Numbered from the stretch's first letter, positions 9,201 through 20,324 are shown. The stretch: 53,155 nucleotides of DNA from Spirogloea muscicola (GCA_009602725.1 WELB01000282.1:1-53155), one strand, 5' to 3'. The notes: a model not told the origin generated them from the sequence alone. Translations and numbers: made by a program.

Positions 9201-12200
9201 AAGAGGAATCTGGTACTGCAGCGCCCCTTGGTGACATGTCTGCCTGGCCTACCTACCAGTGCGTTTCACGTCCTCTGTATTGTCATGCACAATGCACCAG
9301 CAGCGGCAGGGAACTTGTTCCTGCTTCTTGAAGAGGCCCCTGCTCCCTCTTTGCTGTTGCCACCCAGGAAAAACGGCGCACACAGCTGAAGGAGGAGATG
9401 AAGCAGAAGACAAAAGCGGCATTCCTGCAGTCTCAGGAGCACGTCATTTTCACCAAGCCAACGGAGCCTCTGGCTGGAGACAAGGTTGAGGTGTATTACA
9501 ACCCCCACACCACTGCGCTGGCAGGGAAGCAGGAGGTCTGGATGCGAGGTTCTTTTAATCGTTGGACCCATCGAGACGGTTGCTTTCTTCCTCACAAGCT
9601 CATGCCATCACACAACGGGACGCATCTTCATGCAACTGGTCAGCCTTGCACAACCTAGTGCCCGCATTCTACCTGCGCTAGGCTGGTTGTTGTGAGCCAA
9701 TTGAAATGAAGTAGTTGCCTTCTTGCATGCACACATGCAGCACTGGCAGCGGTCATCATTGCATTCGCACTTGCACTTGGCCATGTTTTGCGACTGCAGT
9801 GGACATCCCCCAGGATGCGTACATCCTTGACCTCGTCTTCTCGGAGAGGGGGGATGGATTTGAGGAGGGGGGCTTGTACGACAATCGTGGCGGCTTGGAC
9901 TATCATGTTCCAGTCACTGGCAGCTCGGCTTCTGAAGCGCCACTCCATATCGTCCATGTCGCCTTGGAGATGGCCCCAGTAGCTAAGGTCTGCAGCCATT
10001 CGCATGTATAGGTGCACCTCAAGGGTAGACGCTATGGAAGCTATCTGGAGGAGCTTTCTGCAGGGCTTGCAGCTTTAGCAGAGTTTCTGACTGAGCGTTT
10101 GCAGGTGGGCGGCCTGGGTGATGTTGTGACGAGTTTGTCGCGGGCAGTTCAGGAGCTGGGCCACAGGGTGGAGGTTGTGCTGCCCAAGTACGACTGCCTC
10201 AAATACTCCCAGGTGAGGCCTGCACAACGCTGGTCTGCGATCATGAAGAGCTGCTGATAGGCAAACGATGTAAGGCACGTGGCCCCTTCACCGCGAAACA
10301 GATCTTTGAGCTGGAGGAGAAGTCCTTCTTTTTCTGGGGAGGCACTTGCATCCGCACCTGGCAGGGCTTTGTAGAAGGCATTCTTGTCAACTTCCTCGAG
10401 CCTGAAAGCGGGTGATTGCCATGGCCACCCTCATGCTGCCTACTCCAGCTTCACAATGCCCACCACCAACCTGCTCTCAACCAGAGGGGCTAGACCCAGG
10501 CGAGATGGCGCACATCATTGACGAGGCTGAAGCAGCGTGGATGAGGCTGCAGGCAATTTTGGGTTGGTTGCATATATGGACGTAAAGATGACGCAGCACG
10601 CTTTGGGTTCTTCTGCAATGCTGCGCTGGAGTTCCTGCTGCAAAGCGGCCGCCGCCCAGTGAGGAATCTGATCTATGAAGCTCCCTGCTACTCGCCCCTA
10701 TTCTTAAAGACGTCATGTTGTCACAAGTACTCTCTTTCACAGGCTTAGAGAGCGCCCTGTAACGTCCAACTGCAGGACATTCTGCATTGCCACGACTGGT
10801 CGTCAGCCCCAGTTGCACCACTACTGGTGGAGCGTTACAATCAGTGCGGCCTAGCCAATGCAAGGACTGTCTTCACCATTCACAACCTCGAGTTTGGGGT
10901 TCCAAACATTGCTGCAGCCATGGCCTCTGCAAACCTTGCCACCACAGTACGTCCCCCGCTGTTATCCCCCTGAAGCCAATCCCTGTTCTTTTTGGGAAGC
11001 TTTCTCCTGCTGTACTAGCACGCGGTGGACTCACCCTGCCATTCACTTACGTGAGTTGAATGGCCGTCTGTGACTGTCTGGTATGCTCCTTCCTGGTCCA
11101 AGGTATCACCAACATACGCTGCAGAGATTTCACAACATGGCGCTATCAAGCCATATCTGGAAAAGTTCCACGGCATCAGGAATGGCATTGACCCTGACAT
11201 CTGGGACCCACTCGGAGACGATTTCATTCCTGTATGCTTCATCACGATGACGCTAGCGTATGCTTCGCAGGAAGGATGGTTCTGCATCATTGCAACACTG
11301 CTCGTCACCAGGCAGAGGCTCTGTGTTGAGGAGTCCGAGACAACCTCACTGCTGCTTCTCTGATGTCTGCTTGAACACTAGATGAGATATACCGCAGCAG
11401 AGGTGGTGCAAGGCAAGGCGGCGGCCAAGGAGGAGTTGCGGAAGCGATTGTCCTTGAGGCAGGAGGATAGACCTATTGTGGGCATCATCACGAGGCTGAC
11501 AGCTCAGAAGGGCATCCACCTCATTAAGCACTCAATCTGGCACACCCTTAATCGAGGCGGTCAGGTTGTGCTTTTGGGTTCTGCGCCAGACCCTCGCATT
11601 CAGAACGAGTTTCAGGGCCTGGCTTCTCAGCTCTCCCGCACACATGGCGACATGGCTCGACTTTGGCTAACCTACGATGAACCCCTCTCCCACTTGGTTG
11701 GTCTCACAAAATCTACAACCTCGTGAATTCGAGGAGGACCGCAGCATCGGCTCTGCAAGTGCATTTGTTGCTCAGTGAGCAATTTCTGAGAAAGCATTTC
11801 GTCTGCATACAGATTTATGCAGCCAGCGACATCATACTGGTGCCGTCCATATTTGAGCCCTGCGGTCTGACCCAGCTAGTGGCAATGCGATTTGGAGCTG
11901 TACCTGTGGTTCGGAAGACTGGAGGTATGTGCAAGCATCTGGCCTCTGACTTTAGGACAATCATCGCATGCATGCTCGCAGTGACGCTTGCAGCGTTTAG
12001 CTGCAGCTTTCAAGTGCTTTGTGCTTACATGTCCATTTGTTGTGTCCTGTAGGATTGAATGATACCGTCTTTGATGTCGATCACGACAAGGAGCGGGCAG
12101 CAACACAGGGTTTGCTACCAAATGGCTTCAGTTTCGAGGGTGCTGATGTGGCTGGCGTCGAGTATGCGCTGAACAGGTCAGTGAAGCAGTAAGCGCCAGT

Positions 12201-12402
12201 GATAGTTGAGCACCAACACATGGAGATCCTTACATAGTTGATGATGTATTTGAGTGCTCTTGGCAGGGCTCTGTCAGCATGGTACGACGATCGCGAATGG
12301 TGGCAAGCTCTGGCAGCACAGGTCATGGAGCAAGACTGGACTTGGAATCGACCAGCTCTTGATTACATGGAGCTTTACCACGCCGCTCGAAAGGGGGCTT
12401 GA
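6257..12402 (+). CDS. SS3: Starch synthase III (three CBM53-type modules plus GT5)
   Basis: Plastid enzyme that transfers glucose from ADP-glucose to alpha-glucan. Exons in agreeing phase: about 6257-6503, 6601-7144, 7289-7402, 7539-7634, 7730-8190, 8302-8362, 8482-8586, 8731-8896, 8998-9212, 9368-9638, 9800-9987, 10105-10212, about 10302-10411 (acceptor at 10275 also possible), 10553-10658, 10776-10946, 11103-11231, 11382-11696, 11813-11924, 12053-12176, 12267-12402 (TGA). The product is roughly 1250 residues. It has an acidic low-complexity N-terminus and a charged coiled coil. Three starch-binding modules follow (EVYFNRGIS...; [34 protein letters not shown]). The GT5 part has [41 protein letters not shown] and [13 protein letters not shown]. 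The start codon and transit peptide are not resolved; no in-frame ATG precedes 6257. The 7144 donor is the least certain junction. Confidence 0.9.
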
Positions 12403-13041
12403 GACATCGACCAAGGCAGGGGCCTTAATGTCCAGCAGGTGCCCATCTTCGAGTTTGTGTACCTGCCTGTCCTGCGACCTCACTCATCCCCGGCCCAATT
12501 CATGGCCCGCTCAGGGCATTCATAGTGGCCAGCTTGCTCTGCTGAGTCCAACGGAGCCACTTGCTCGTCGGCCCACGAGCTCGGGAGGTGTGACCTCTAG
12601 AGGAATCAATGAAAGGTGCATTCTTTGTCAGCTGGCCATGTTGCAATGTCCTGCTTTCACCAGCTGCATAAACAGCGGCTTCGCATCGATTGACGACGCC
12701 GTCAACATCTGTAAGCACACATATCCTCGTTGCACTGCACCAACCCAGCTGCTTGAACTTCTCACTGGAACGTGCTTCACAAAGGAGGGTCCATCCTCGC
12801 TCAGTCAGCTGGCTTGCCCAGCCTAATTCACGGCTGCATCGTCAAATGGGCACGCAAGCCAGCTGTGCTTACAACGGGTGCCCTGAGCACATCCATAGTG
12901 GCAGTGCCAGGTGACCCAACAAATAGTTACAAAAAGAAGAGGGCTCCTTGTAGCGCTCGCATCTGGGGCTGCGACTTCTAATGAGCAGCACCCAGAGGCC
13001 CCCTGACTGGAGTGTCCTAGCACCTGGCACTACATCCTCGG
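12403..13041. other. Gap between convergent genes
   Basis: These 640 bases separate the stop of the starch synthase (+) from the stop of the one-helix protein (-). They probably hold both 3' UTRs. I see no convincing exon, RNA gene or repeat module. Confidence 0.5.
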
Positions 13042-13740
13042 TCAGTCAAGGTCCGCAATCCCGAGGTTCTGGACAATTATCCTAAGCTGGTCTGGGAAAG
13101 TAGACCCAGTGGCATACTCCGTCAGAAGGCCGACTGCGAGACCGAACATGGTCCACCTGCGCCGAAGAGGCCGGTACAGTGGCTTCAGTAGCAGCAGTGG
13201 ATGCACCACAAGACCCCAGTGTGAGCGGAGGGCCTTGCCGGGTCAACCAGCCTGCATTGCCCCCCGACTGCACTCCAAGAAGACCAGCCGGGCACGGGTC
13301 CGTCGCTACGACCCGAAGCTCATGCAGCTGCCGATCCTGCCCGCCGGAAGTGGCCGCTGGCAGCTGAAGCGCAGGGGCGCGGCTCGGCCCGGCCCGCATG
13401 CCCGAGGCCGCTGGCCGGGGCGCCGGGGAGCTCGAAGGAGGCCAGGGCGAGGGGGCGCACACCTGCCGTTGGCGATCTCGTTCTTGCGCGTCCAGCCGAA
13501 GATGCGGCCGCGGCGCCGCTGCTCCTCGTACTGCTTGTCCTGGAAGTACTGCGTCAGCTCCTTGGCCATCTGGCGCTGGAACTCCACCGTCACGGGGCCG
13601 TGGCGGGACCCGCCGGCGGGCGCAGGCGCGGGCGCGGGCNGGCGGGTGGCGGGGCGGGCAGCCAGCGCGGCCTCGTTCCGGGGGCCCGGGCTGGCCAGGA
13701 TGTCGGGCAGCGCCGGGGCGCGACGGCCTCCACAGCTGGT
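13042..13740 (-). CDS. One-helix chlorophyll-binding-type protein (HLIP/LIL-like), 5' part missing
   Basis: Two minus-strand exons join in phase across an AG-G split arginine codon: about 13740-13463 (donor GTGTGC) and 13156-13042 (acceptor GCAG, stop TGA). The joined region carries the chlorophyll-binding signature E-x-x-N-G-R-x-x-M-x-G. It is preceded by FGWTRKNE and followed by a single hydrophobic helix (LAVGLLTEYATG) and a short C-terminal tail of about 20 residues. HLIP, OHP and LIL proteins sit in thylakoids and help with photoprotection and chlorophyll-protein assembly. Which LIL subtype this is remains unclear. The upstream exon contains an N at 13640, and its 5' side runs straight into a retrotransposon 3' module at about 13742. 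The transit-peptide exon is therefore either beyond a repeat-filled intron or lost. Confidence 0.75.
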
Positions 13741-13741
13741 G

Positions 13742-13920
13742 TCTCAGTCCTTGGCACGCAGGCTCCTTCAACCCTTGTGCATTCCTTTGGGCTGGCCTCT
13801 CCCAGCCACCAGTTCAATGTGGCCGCGCTTGCCTCCAGCCGATTCGCCCAGAAGCAAGTGCTCGCCCGTTGAGGATAGGGGCTGGAAAAGCCAGCCCAAA
13901 CGAGAATGAACAGAGTATGA
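13742..13920. repeat. Subfamily D module (+) followed by subfamily C module (-)
   Basis: The plus-strand D module has its hairpin at about 13790-13810 and ends with 'caatgtggccgcgcttgcc'. A minus-strand C module follows at 13857-13920, with a GGGCTGG...CCAGCCC hairpin and GCTCGCCC box. The two face each other tail to tail beside the one-helix gene. Confidence 0.75.
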
Positions 13921-14083
13921 TCATCGCCCCTTCTCCTCCTCCTTGCGGCGAACAGCCCCGACGATGCTGCATGGACAGTCTCCCTGCAAGGAATTGCTCG
14001 CCTACATCGCCTGGCACTGCATGTCGGTGCCCGCCGACGTTGTCGGGCGGGTAGCTTAGGGCATTCTAGCGTCCCGCGAGCCA

Positions 14084-14255
14084 TGGTTGCATGCTATAGA
14101 ATGCGGCTATCGTTGAGGCTACAGCGCTCCCAGGCACTCGCCATACACCAGCGTTCTGGTTGCGCATTAGCCCAGGCTAATGACTTCCGTGGTGGTGGTT
14201 TGGCTCCTCAGTATAGCTTGCCAGATATGCATGTGCTCACTCGGGGATATTAGTG
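14084..14255 (+). pseudogene. Retrotransposon subfamily E, C-terminal fragment
   Basis: An open frame of about 56 residues runs from YRMRLSLRLQRSQALAIHQR to the tail LPDMHVLTRGY and stop TAG at 14253-14255. It shows the same two conserved C-terminal blocks as the other subfamilies but with clearly different sequence between them. Confidence 0.7.
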
Positions 14256-14459
14256 TCCCCCTTAGCCAGCTCAGTACCCAGTTTAAAGGACACTTGTAAG
14301 GCTAGAATTGACCTCCTTCTTTCAATTTCATGCGCACCGCGCGCCTACTCTCGCGCCTACAGAGAAGAGGGCCTGGGAAAGGCCAGCCCAGCTCCTGTGC
14401 CTCGTTTCATGTAGCCCTATCTCGTCGCACCGCACTAGTGGTGGCCCGAACAATGTGTT

Positions 14460-14720
14460 GACCACCCTTGCGGCAGCCCGGTTCGCCAGACTTCAAGGCT
14501 GCCGGCTCCCTCTATTCCGAATGCGCCTGGCGGCATCGTTTTAATGCTCCCTTGCCTACGCCGTCCACACGCGCGCGGGCCGTGCTATGGGCGACGCCTC
14601 TGGGTCTCGGCGGAGTGCCTCTTTCCCTGCAGCGAGCTACTCAGATCTGATGTTGCTCACTTGCGGGTACTGAGCTTCCCTCTGCATCGTCTTGTGTTCT
14701 GTAGCATAGCCCTCTTAAAC
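14460..14720 (+). pseudogene. Subfamily B-like C-terminal fragment
   Basis: A degraded frame has FKAAGSL and then ASYSDLMLLTCGY plus TGA near 14670. It is followed by the start of a subfamily B UTR ('tgtagcatagccctctt'). Frameshifts separate the blocks. Confidence 0.55.
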
Positions 14721-14897
14721 AGGAATGCGTGTGTATTTAGAGATGGAGGGCCACGTGTGGCCAAGTACAAATGCAAGCACATTGACAAATGTACGTCACC
14801 TGCTGCTAAGCTGACCCGCTCAGTAATCACGAGTCAGCACATAGAGGTCGCTAATTAATGCCCGAGTATCGGACGGGGCAATCAACAAGCTCTTGAG

Positions 14898-15935
14898 CTA
14901 CCAGCTAAGGCTCAACCAGCTCTCTAAAGCAACGCATGAGCCTGAGCTCGCTGCAGACAAGCTGACACTCAACGACGCAACAACGACAAGTAGGCTGCCA
15001 GCTGCCCATTTGAGCTGGAAGCATATCCTCACGTCGAGCAAATCCCAAACTTGCAATACTCTCCAGTAAGGTGTGGAAGCGAGGGCCCATGCAGCCAAAA
15101 GTGTCGATTGCCGCCGGTAGGAGGTGATCGCTGCGGTGTAGTCAGAGTAGTGTCGGAGCCTTCTCTGCTCAGCACCTCCCTCTGCGTGGCCAGCAGTGTG
15201 CGTCGAAGCGGAACTCTTGTATGCCTCCGTCACCACCACATCAACCAAGGCTCGTGGGCCTCCGCCAGGTTGTACACCCACAATATCCAGGGTGCGATGG
15301 TGATGGCGTCCCTGGGAGTCTGTGGTGATGGGCATTACACTGCTTACTTCCACAATGGCGCGGTAGCCGGCGTCGCACATCAGGCCCACCAGGGTGTCCT
15401 GTAGGAGGTTATGGACGCCCACCACCTCCGGGCCTGTAGGACACCGCAGCATGTGGGTGGCAAGATCTCCGCCCTCCGCACGGAAGCCGCACTCACACTG
15501 AGTTACACCAATCAGGCAGGTCATGAGTAGGCCGAGGAACAGCTGGAGACGCGCCCGGAATGCCTCGGGGCTGATTCTGAAAGCGTTGTGGATGGCGTGC
15601 GTTGTGAGCCAGTCCGTTGCCCCAGTTGTTGCGAGCGATGTGAGACTTGCCAGACTCCTTGGATTGGTCCTGATATCTGGCATTGTCCTCAGCGACTTGC
15701 GACGCTCGTCCTCAACTGCAGCAACGAGTCTGGCCTGTGCCGCTTTGTCCGGTGCTTGGGCCAGCGTTGAGAAGGGGTGAGGAGGGGTTGCAGGGAGGGG
15801 AAGGAGCAGATTGCTGACTCCCGGATGCTCCTCAATTGCACTTGGAAGGCGAAGGAGCCTTCCTCCACCTCGGCTGCAGGGCCTGCCAGACGAGGGAAGC
15901 GCAAGGGGAGGAGGGAGGCAACCTGGTGCCAGCAA
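14898..15935 (-). pseudogene. Zinc knuckle and restriction-like endonuclease of subfamily A element
   Basis: This 345-codon frame continues the preceding one after the frameshift (homology starts near 15775). It has a C-x-C-x11-H-x3-C knuckle (CECG...HMLRC) and then the presumed nuclease core RTLDIVGVQPGGGPRALVDV. R2/CRE-like elements have the same order: reverse transcriptase, CCHC knuckle, restriction-like nuclease. Near its end the frame drifts away from the family tail, so a further indel is likely before the SDL...RGY-type end at about 14840-14855. Confidence 0.75.
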
Positions 15936-17647
15936 CCGAGAAAGGCCGCCTGCGCCGTCTGTTCAAGTGACCGGCAGCCCAGGCCGCCCATTCGTGTGGG
16001 AAGGGATGCGTACAGGGAGGATGAAGGTAAGGGGAAGGATGGGTTTTGAATCAGGGAAGCCAGGGTTTGCAGGAGGGAGGTGTCGAACTCCTTGTACAGC
16101 TCGCCCACCATGTCCGTTGGGGCGACTGTTCGCTGCAGGTAGCCAGCTCGTTGACCGATGCAGCGAGTAATGCAGCGAGTAAGGATGGCCAGCGCCAGCT
16201 GCGGATCTCCAAGGAGAAGAAGGGAGGGAAGGGGAGCAAGGTGCTGCTGCAGACGTTCACATAAGTCCTCCGCTACATGGGATGGTGTGCCAAGGGGAAC
16301 TTTGAGAACAGCCAGCCCGTTGGCAGGGGTCTGGCAGCCTGGTGGAAGCTGGAGGTTGGTGGGGAGGCCGCGCGGTGACCATGCCACATTCTTGGTGGGG
16401 CAAACCCGCAGGCCCATTGTGCTCAGTTCGTGTACGATCAAGGGATAAGCCGCCATGACTTCTGACGGTGGGCCGACGATATGTGTGTCGTCGGCGTAGG
16501 AGGGGAAGAGGAGGTTGGGGTGCAGGCTTTGGGTGCGCCGTGGTGCCCGGGAATGTGCCAAGGCGAAAAGTATGGGGCTGAGGGGATCTCCCTGGCGTGT
16601 GCCAGTTGTGGACCATAAGGTCGTCCAAGACTCCTCCGAACGCCACAGCAGCCGCCCTGGCCGGCCATAGGCCATGAGGAAATACTGAATGAAGGAAGGG
16701 AAGCGATCACGCAGCTCGTCCATGATGGCGCTGCGCTCCACAGTGTTGAATGCATTGGCTATGTCCAGTCCAAGGACCATGTGTGATGGGTTGACATCCA
16801 GTGCTGCACGGATCCCGTGGACAAGGGCCTCTGCCCCGCAGGACATGCCAGCACCAAACTGGTTGGGTGAAAAATAATTGGACAGCTGGGACTTTAGCTC
16901 GCCGCACAAAGCCTTGGTCACCAGCCGCATGATGACTTCGGTCATGGCGATGGGCCTCACACCACCTGACGGCTTGGCCACAGCCAGCATGTGGCTGGAG
17001 TTGAGAGCGTCGGCGATGCGCGGGGGAAGGGAGGCTCTGGTGATGTGCCGGCAGGTGGAGAGGAGCAGGGAGAAGCTTCTTTCGTCTCCATTTTGGAAGA
17101 TGTCACGTAGGTGCTCGAAGAGCCATCCAGAAGGGCCTCCAGACACCATTTGGGGGGCTTTGGTGAGGGCCGGTGCGGAGCGCCTCTGCTTAGAGTTCAA
17201 GAGGAGTGGGGAGCTCGCCAACCCAGGGCTCAAGAGGTTGCTGAGGAGGAGGATGCAGCTGGCGCAAGGTGGCCTCAGTGGCATCATTGTTTGCTGCCAA
17301 TGGGTCAGGGCAGAGGGGCTGAGCGGCTCGAGAGAGCTCTCCTGCTCTGCCAAAGCGTCTGCACGCGCGAGGTTGCCAAACACGGACTGTTGAGAGGGCT
17401 GGTTGAGGGTGCCTCCACGTGCACGTCGTTCTGAGAGCTCGACCCGAGCAGCTGCTGCACGGTGCTGGGCCAGCTCCTCCCACTTGCCGCTGGCGAAGCG
17501 AGCCAATCTGTCCTGAAGGCATTTGCGGCCACAAATGCCAATGGAGGGAAGAGGGCCAAGCACGAGCTTGGGAAAGAGCAGGTACAACGCCCAGGCCGCC
17601 TCGTCCAGAGGGTCAGCTTCCACGCGTGAGAGGATGGGCGTCAGCAC
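15689..17647 (-). pseudogene. Reverse transcriptase part of subfamily A element
   Basis: An open frame of 652 codons carries the reverse transcriptase fingers and palm. FGAGMSCGAEALVHGIRAAL and VLGLDIANAFNTVERSAI hold the first catalytic aspartate. GTRQGDPLSPILFALAHSRA is next, and then the catalytic box YADD (in LLFPSYADDTHIVGP). The frame loses homology near 15775, where the plus-strand copy at 4.2-4.6 kb continues in one frame (LLTPFSTLAQA). I infer a single-base indel at about 15770-15785. LINE-type elements use this enzyme for target-primed reverse transcription. The copy is not functional as it stands. Confidence 0.85.
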
Positions 17648-17769
17648 CTTGCAGCACCCACGTCGTGCCCATTTTGGAATGTGGCGTAGGTTGTGGAGGC
17701 CGTCGGGGATGAGGAGGGGAAAGCGGCTGCTGATATTAAAAAATCGGCTGTAAACTGCCAGCCAGATGC

Positions 17770-18240
17770 ATACAGGTGTTCATGACGGAGCCAAAGGCTA
17801 GGCAGACAGGGCGCCCTCAATACCCCCGAGTCAGCAGTAGGAAGTCAGGTGAGCTGAGGGGAGGAAGAGCAACCCCGCTGCGCAAACCCGAGGCTGCTGC
17901 AAGGGCGCGACCAGCCCGGCGATGCAAAGCAATCGCCTGGGACCGCTGTAGGGACATAGACAAGCGCATACGGTAGCAGGAGGAGGGGGAGGAGGTCCAC
18001 TGTGGCTGCCCAATGCCAGCTCTCGGGAGAGGGAGAAGGCGCGCGGGGAGAGGGAGATGGTGGACAGGCTGTGCCCGGCAGGTGCGACGTCGCTGCCTGC
18101 TCTTTTCGATTCTGGCGGTTTTGGCAGTGTCGAGCATGTTGGTTGGCAACCGTCTCGGGAGGAAACGGCCCTGGCTTTTCGGGATCCTCCTCTCTTTCCG
18201 TTCCTGGCATCTAGTATCATGCATCGAGTAGTGACCTTTA
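17770..18240 (-). pseudogene. Retrotransposon subfamily F, C-terminal fragment and 3' UTR
   Basis: Read on the minus strand, a frame has YRMRLSMSLQRSQAIALHRR and the tail SPDFLLLTRGY plus TGA at about 17817. The UTR 'gcctagcctttggctccgtc' follows, and a GGCTG...CAGCC hairpin near 17750-17770. The same UTR occurs on the plus strand at 29998-30080 and on the minus strand inside the phosphate carrier intron. Confidence 0.7.
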
Positions 18241-18345
18241 TGTTTTGACCCGTGGTTATTGAGCGGGTCAATCTGCTGTAGGTTATGCAGATCTTCAGAT
18301 GTGCTTGCCGTTGTACCTGGCCATTTGGCCTACATTTCTTTCTAA
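18200..18345 (+). repeat. Subfamily A 3' UTR copy
   Basis: The end of the coding tail ('ttttgacccgtggttattga') is followed by 'gatgtgcttgccgttgtacc' and the hairpin GGCC-ATTT-GGCC at about 18320-18331. A diverged copy of the same sequence lies inverted at about 19440-19545. Confidence 0.65.
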
Positions 18346-18359
18346 TACACGGTCTCCCC

Positions 18360-18625
18360 TCTCTTCCCCCTTCTCGTACTCTGTTCATTCTTTTTTGGGC
18401 TGGCTTTTTCCACACCTCCGCCGCGCGCTCCGCCCGGTGACACAGCGGATCGTCGTGGACCACAGAGACGAGGCGGCGTGGAAGCTGTTCATCCTCTTCC
18501 CCCGGCTGTTGCTCGGGCGGGTCTCTCTCGACAGCCGCAAGCAGGGCCAGCAGCCCCTCTTGGAACGCGTCCAGTTGTTCGAGAGCGGGCACTGGGAGGA
18601 GCTCCTGGCGAGGCACGACGCAGCC
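18360..18625 (+). pseudogene. C-type 3' module fused to subfamily C internal fragment
   Basis: A stem-loop module is cut inside its hairpin ('gggctggctttttccacacc'). It joins coding sequence from the region before the reverse transcriptase: RRALRPVTQRIVVDHRDEAA, LLLGRVSLDSRKQGQQPLLE, HWEELLARHDAA. This matches the minus-strand element at 23.6-23.9 kb. The fragment ends exactly at the N at 18626. Confidence 0.75.
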
Positions 18626-18626
18626 N

Positions 18627-19438
18627 GATGTGCTTGCCTTTGTACTGTGGCCACTAGGCCTACATTTCTTTCTTATGCACGGAATTCCCCCCCTCTGCAC
18701 CTCTCGTGCTTTGTAGTGTAGTCCTTTTTCGGCACTTCTTGCTTTGGCTTTGGACATACTTTTTGGGTTGGCTTTGCCAGCCCCTCTTCTCTATGGGCGA
18801 GCTCTTCTCTCTTTAAGAAGAAAGTGCTCGGCCATTGAGAATAGGGGCTGGAAAAGCCAGCCCAAAATAGATGGAACAGAGTACGAGAAGGGGGCCTCTT
18901 TAACTGTTACTTAGCGCTTTCGTCCTTGAGCAGTCCTTAAAGAAAGCGCTCGACCATTGAGAATAGGGGCTGGAACAACCAGCCCGAAAAAGAATGAACA
19001 AAGTACGAGAAGGGGGCCAGGGGAAGCGCTAAGTAACAGTTAAAGAGGCCCCCTTCTCGTACTTTGTTCATTCTTTTTCGGGCTGGTTGTTCCAGCCCCT
19101 ATTCTCAATGGTCGAGCGCTTTCTTTAAGGACTGCTCAAGGACGAAAGCGCTAAGTAACAGTTAAAGAGGCCCCCTTCTCGTACTCTGTTCCATCTATTT
19201 TGGGCTGGCTTTTCCAGCCCCTATTCTCAATGGCCGAGCACTTTCTTCTTAAAGAGAGAAGAGCTCGCCCATAGAGAAGAGGGGCTGGCAAAGCCAACCC
19301 AAAAAGTATGTCCAAAGCCAAAGCAAGAAGTGCCGAAAAAGGACTACACTACAAAGCACGAGAGGTGCAGAGGGGGGGAATTCCGTGCATAAGAAAGAAA
19401 TGTAGGCCTAGTGGCCACAGTACAAAGGCAAGCACATC
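18627..19438. repeat. 812-base near-perfect palindrome
   Basis: The arms 18627-19018 and 19047-19438 are reverse complements over 392 bases by visual comparison. The spacer is 28 bases. The left arm starts at the base after the N at 18626. Each arm holds a subfamily A UTR piece, a B module and two C-type stem-loop modules. It could be a fold-back structure in the genome or a chimaeric read or assembly join. Confidence 0.85.
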
Positions 19439-19559
19439 TAAAGATCTACATGACCCACAGCAGATTGACCCGCTCAATAACCACGGGTCAAAACATAAAG
19501 GTCACTAATCAATGCATGAATACTAGATGCCAGAAACGGAGCCCTTCTGCCACCAACTA

Positions 19560-19625
19560 GAGGGAATGAGCTCGCCCATAGAAGAGAGGGGCTGGCAGAA
19601 GCCAGCCAAAAAAGAATGGACAAAA
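19560..19625 (-). repeat. Stem-loop module, minus orientation
   Basis: It has a 'gagctcgcccatagaagaga' box and a GGGCTGGC-AGAA-GCCAGCC hairpin at about 19588-19606, followed by 'aaaaagaatggacaaa'. Confidence 0.65.
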
Positions 19626-19649
19626 TCCAAAGAGCTACAGGAGAATCAC

Positions 19650-20290
19650 TCAGTAACCTCTGCTAAGCAGCCGCAGGTCGGAGATGCTAGGCTCGTTGAA
19701 GTGGATCCCCTGGCCAGAGGCAGCAGCGAGGGCTCTGCCGGCACGAAGGTGCAACGCCCGGGCCATAGACCTCTGAGCAGCCATCTGCATCTCCCTCTGC
19801 ACCATCTTGCAATTTGTAGTGTAGTCCTTTTTCAGCACCTCTTTCTTTGGCTTTGAACATTGTCCATTCTTTTTGGGTTGGCTTTGCCAGCCCCTCTTCT
19901 CAATGGGCGAGCACCTTCTTTCTGCAGCGAGACGGCCAGGCGCATTCGATACACCTGCGCCAGCGACCCGACTGCAGGAAAGTCGACCGGCTCCCCATGG
20001 AAGCGACGGGCGATGGTGTGGCGGGCGAGCTGGGTGAGCAGCTCGAGCCACCGAGCGCCCAGCGCCCCATGGGTATCAATGGCCAACGGGAAGAACTCGT
20101 CTTCCCGGGGATGGTCTGCGTACTTCAGCTCTTTGGCCCGGGCAGCGCAGGCGACCACATACCCAGCCTTGGAGGCACACTAAGCTGGGTGTGAGCGGTC
20201 GTAGGCATCAGTGGTCACCACGTCCAGGAGGAGACGTGGCCCGCCTGTGGGGTGGCCATCAGGTCTACACGCCGGGCGTGGAGACCGACT
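19650..20290 (-). pseudogene. Subfamily C endonuclease fragments, minus strand
   Basis: Two pieces are joined. From 20290 down to about 19928 the frame covers the nuclease core (GGPRLLLDVVTTDAYDRSHP) to GSLAQVYRMRLAVSLQ. It then stops abruptly at an oppositely oriented B module (19860-19925). A second short piece at about 19790-19650 carries the end of the C frame. At least one stop breaks the frame near 20185. Confidence 0.7.
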
Positions 20291-20324
20291 AGAGCTCGCC
20301 CAAAGAGAGGGAGATTCAGATGAT

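Larger units (their letters stand above)
14725..17760 (-). mobile_element. Non-LTR retrotransposon, subfamily A, longest copy
   Basis: This minus-strand element encodes a reverse transcriptase and, after a frameshift, a zinc knuckle and a restriction-like endonuclease. Its 3' UTR lies at about 14725-14840 and holds the hairpin GGCCACACGTGGCC (at about 14749-14763). Nothing like an apurinic endonuclease domain is seen. The N-terminal zinc fingers of subfamily C are absent, so the 5' end is probably truncated. It ends upstream near 17760, where a subfamily F fragment starts. Confidence 0.8.

Noticed and set aside
12254-12826. 190-codon plus frame across the end of the starch synthase
   Set aside because: It is a different frame from the GT5 exon that ends with TGA at 12402, and it shows no domain.
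18627-19438. DNA transposon with long terminal inverted repeats
   Set aside because: The spacer is only 28 bases with no transposase, and the arms are made of retrotransposon 3' ends. No target duplication can be seen at the borders.
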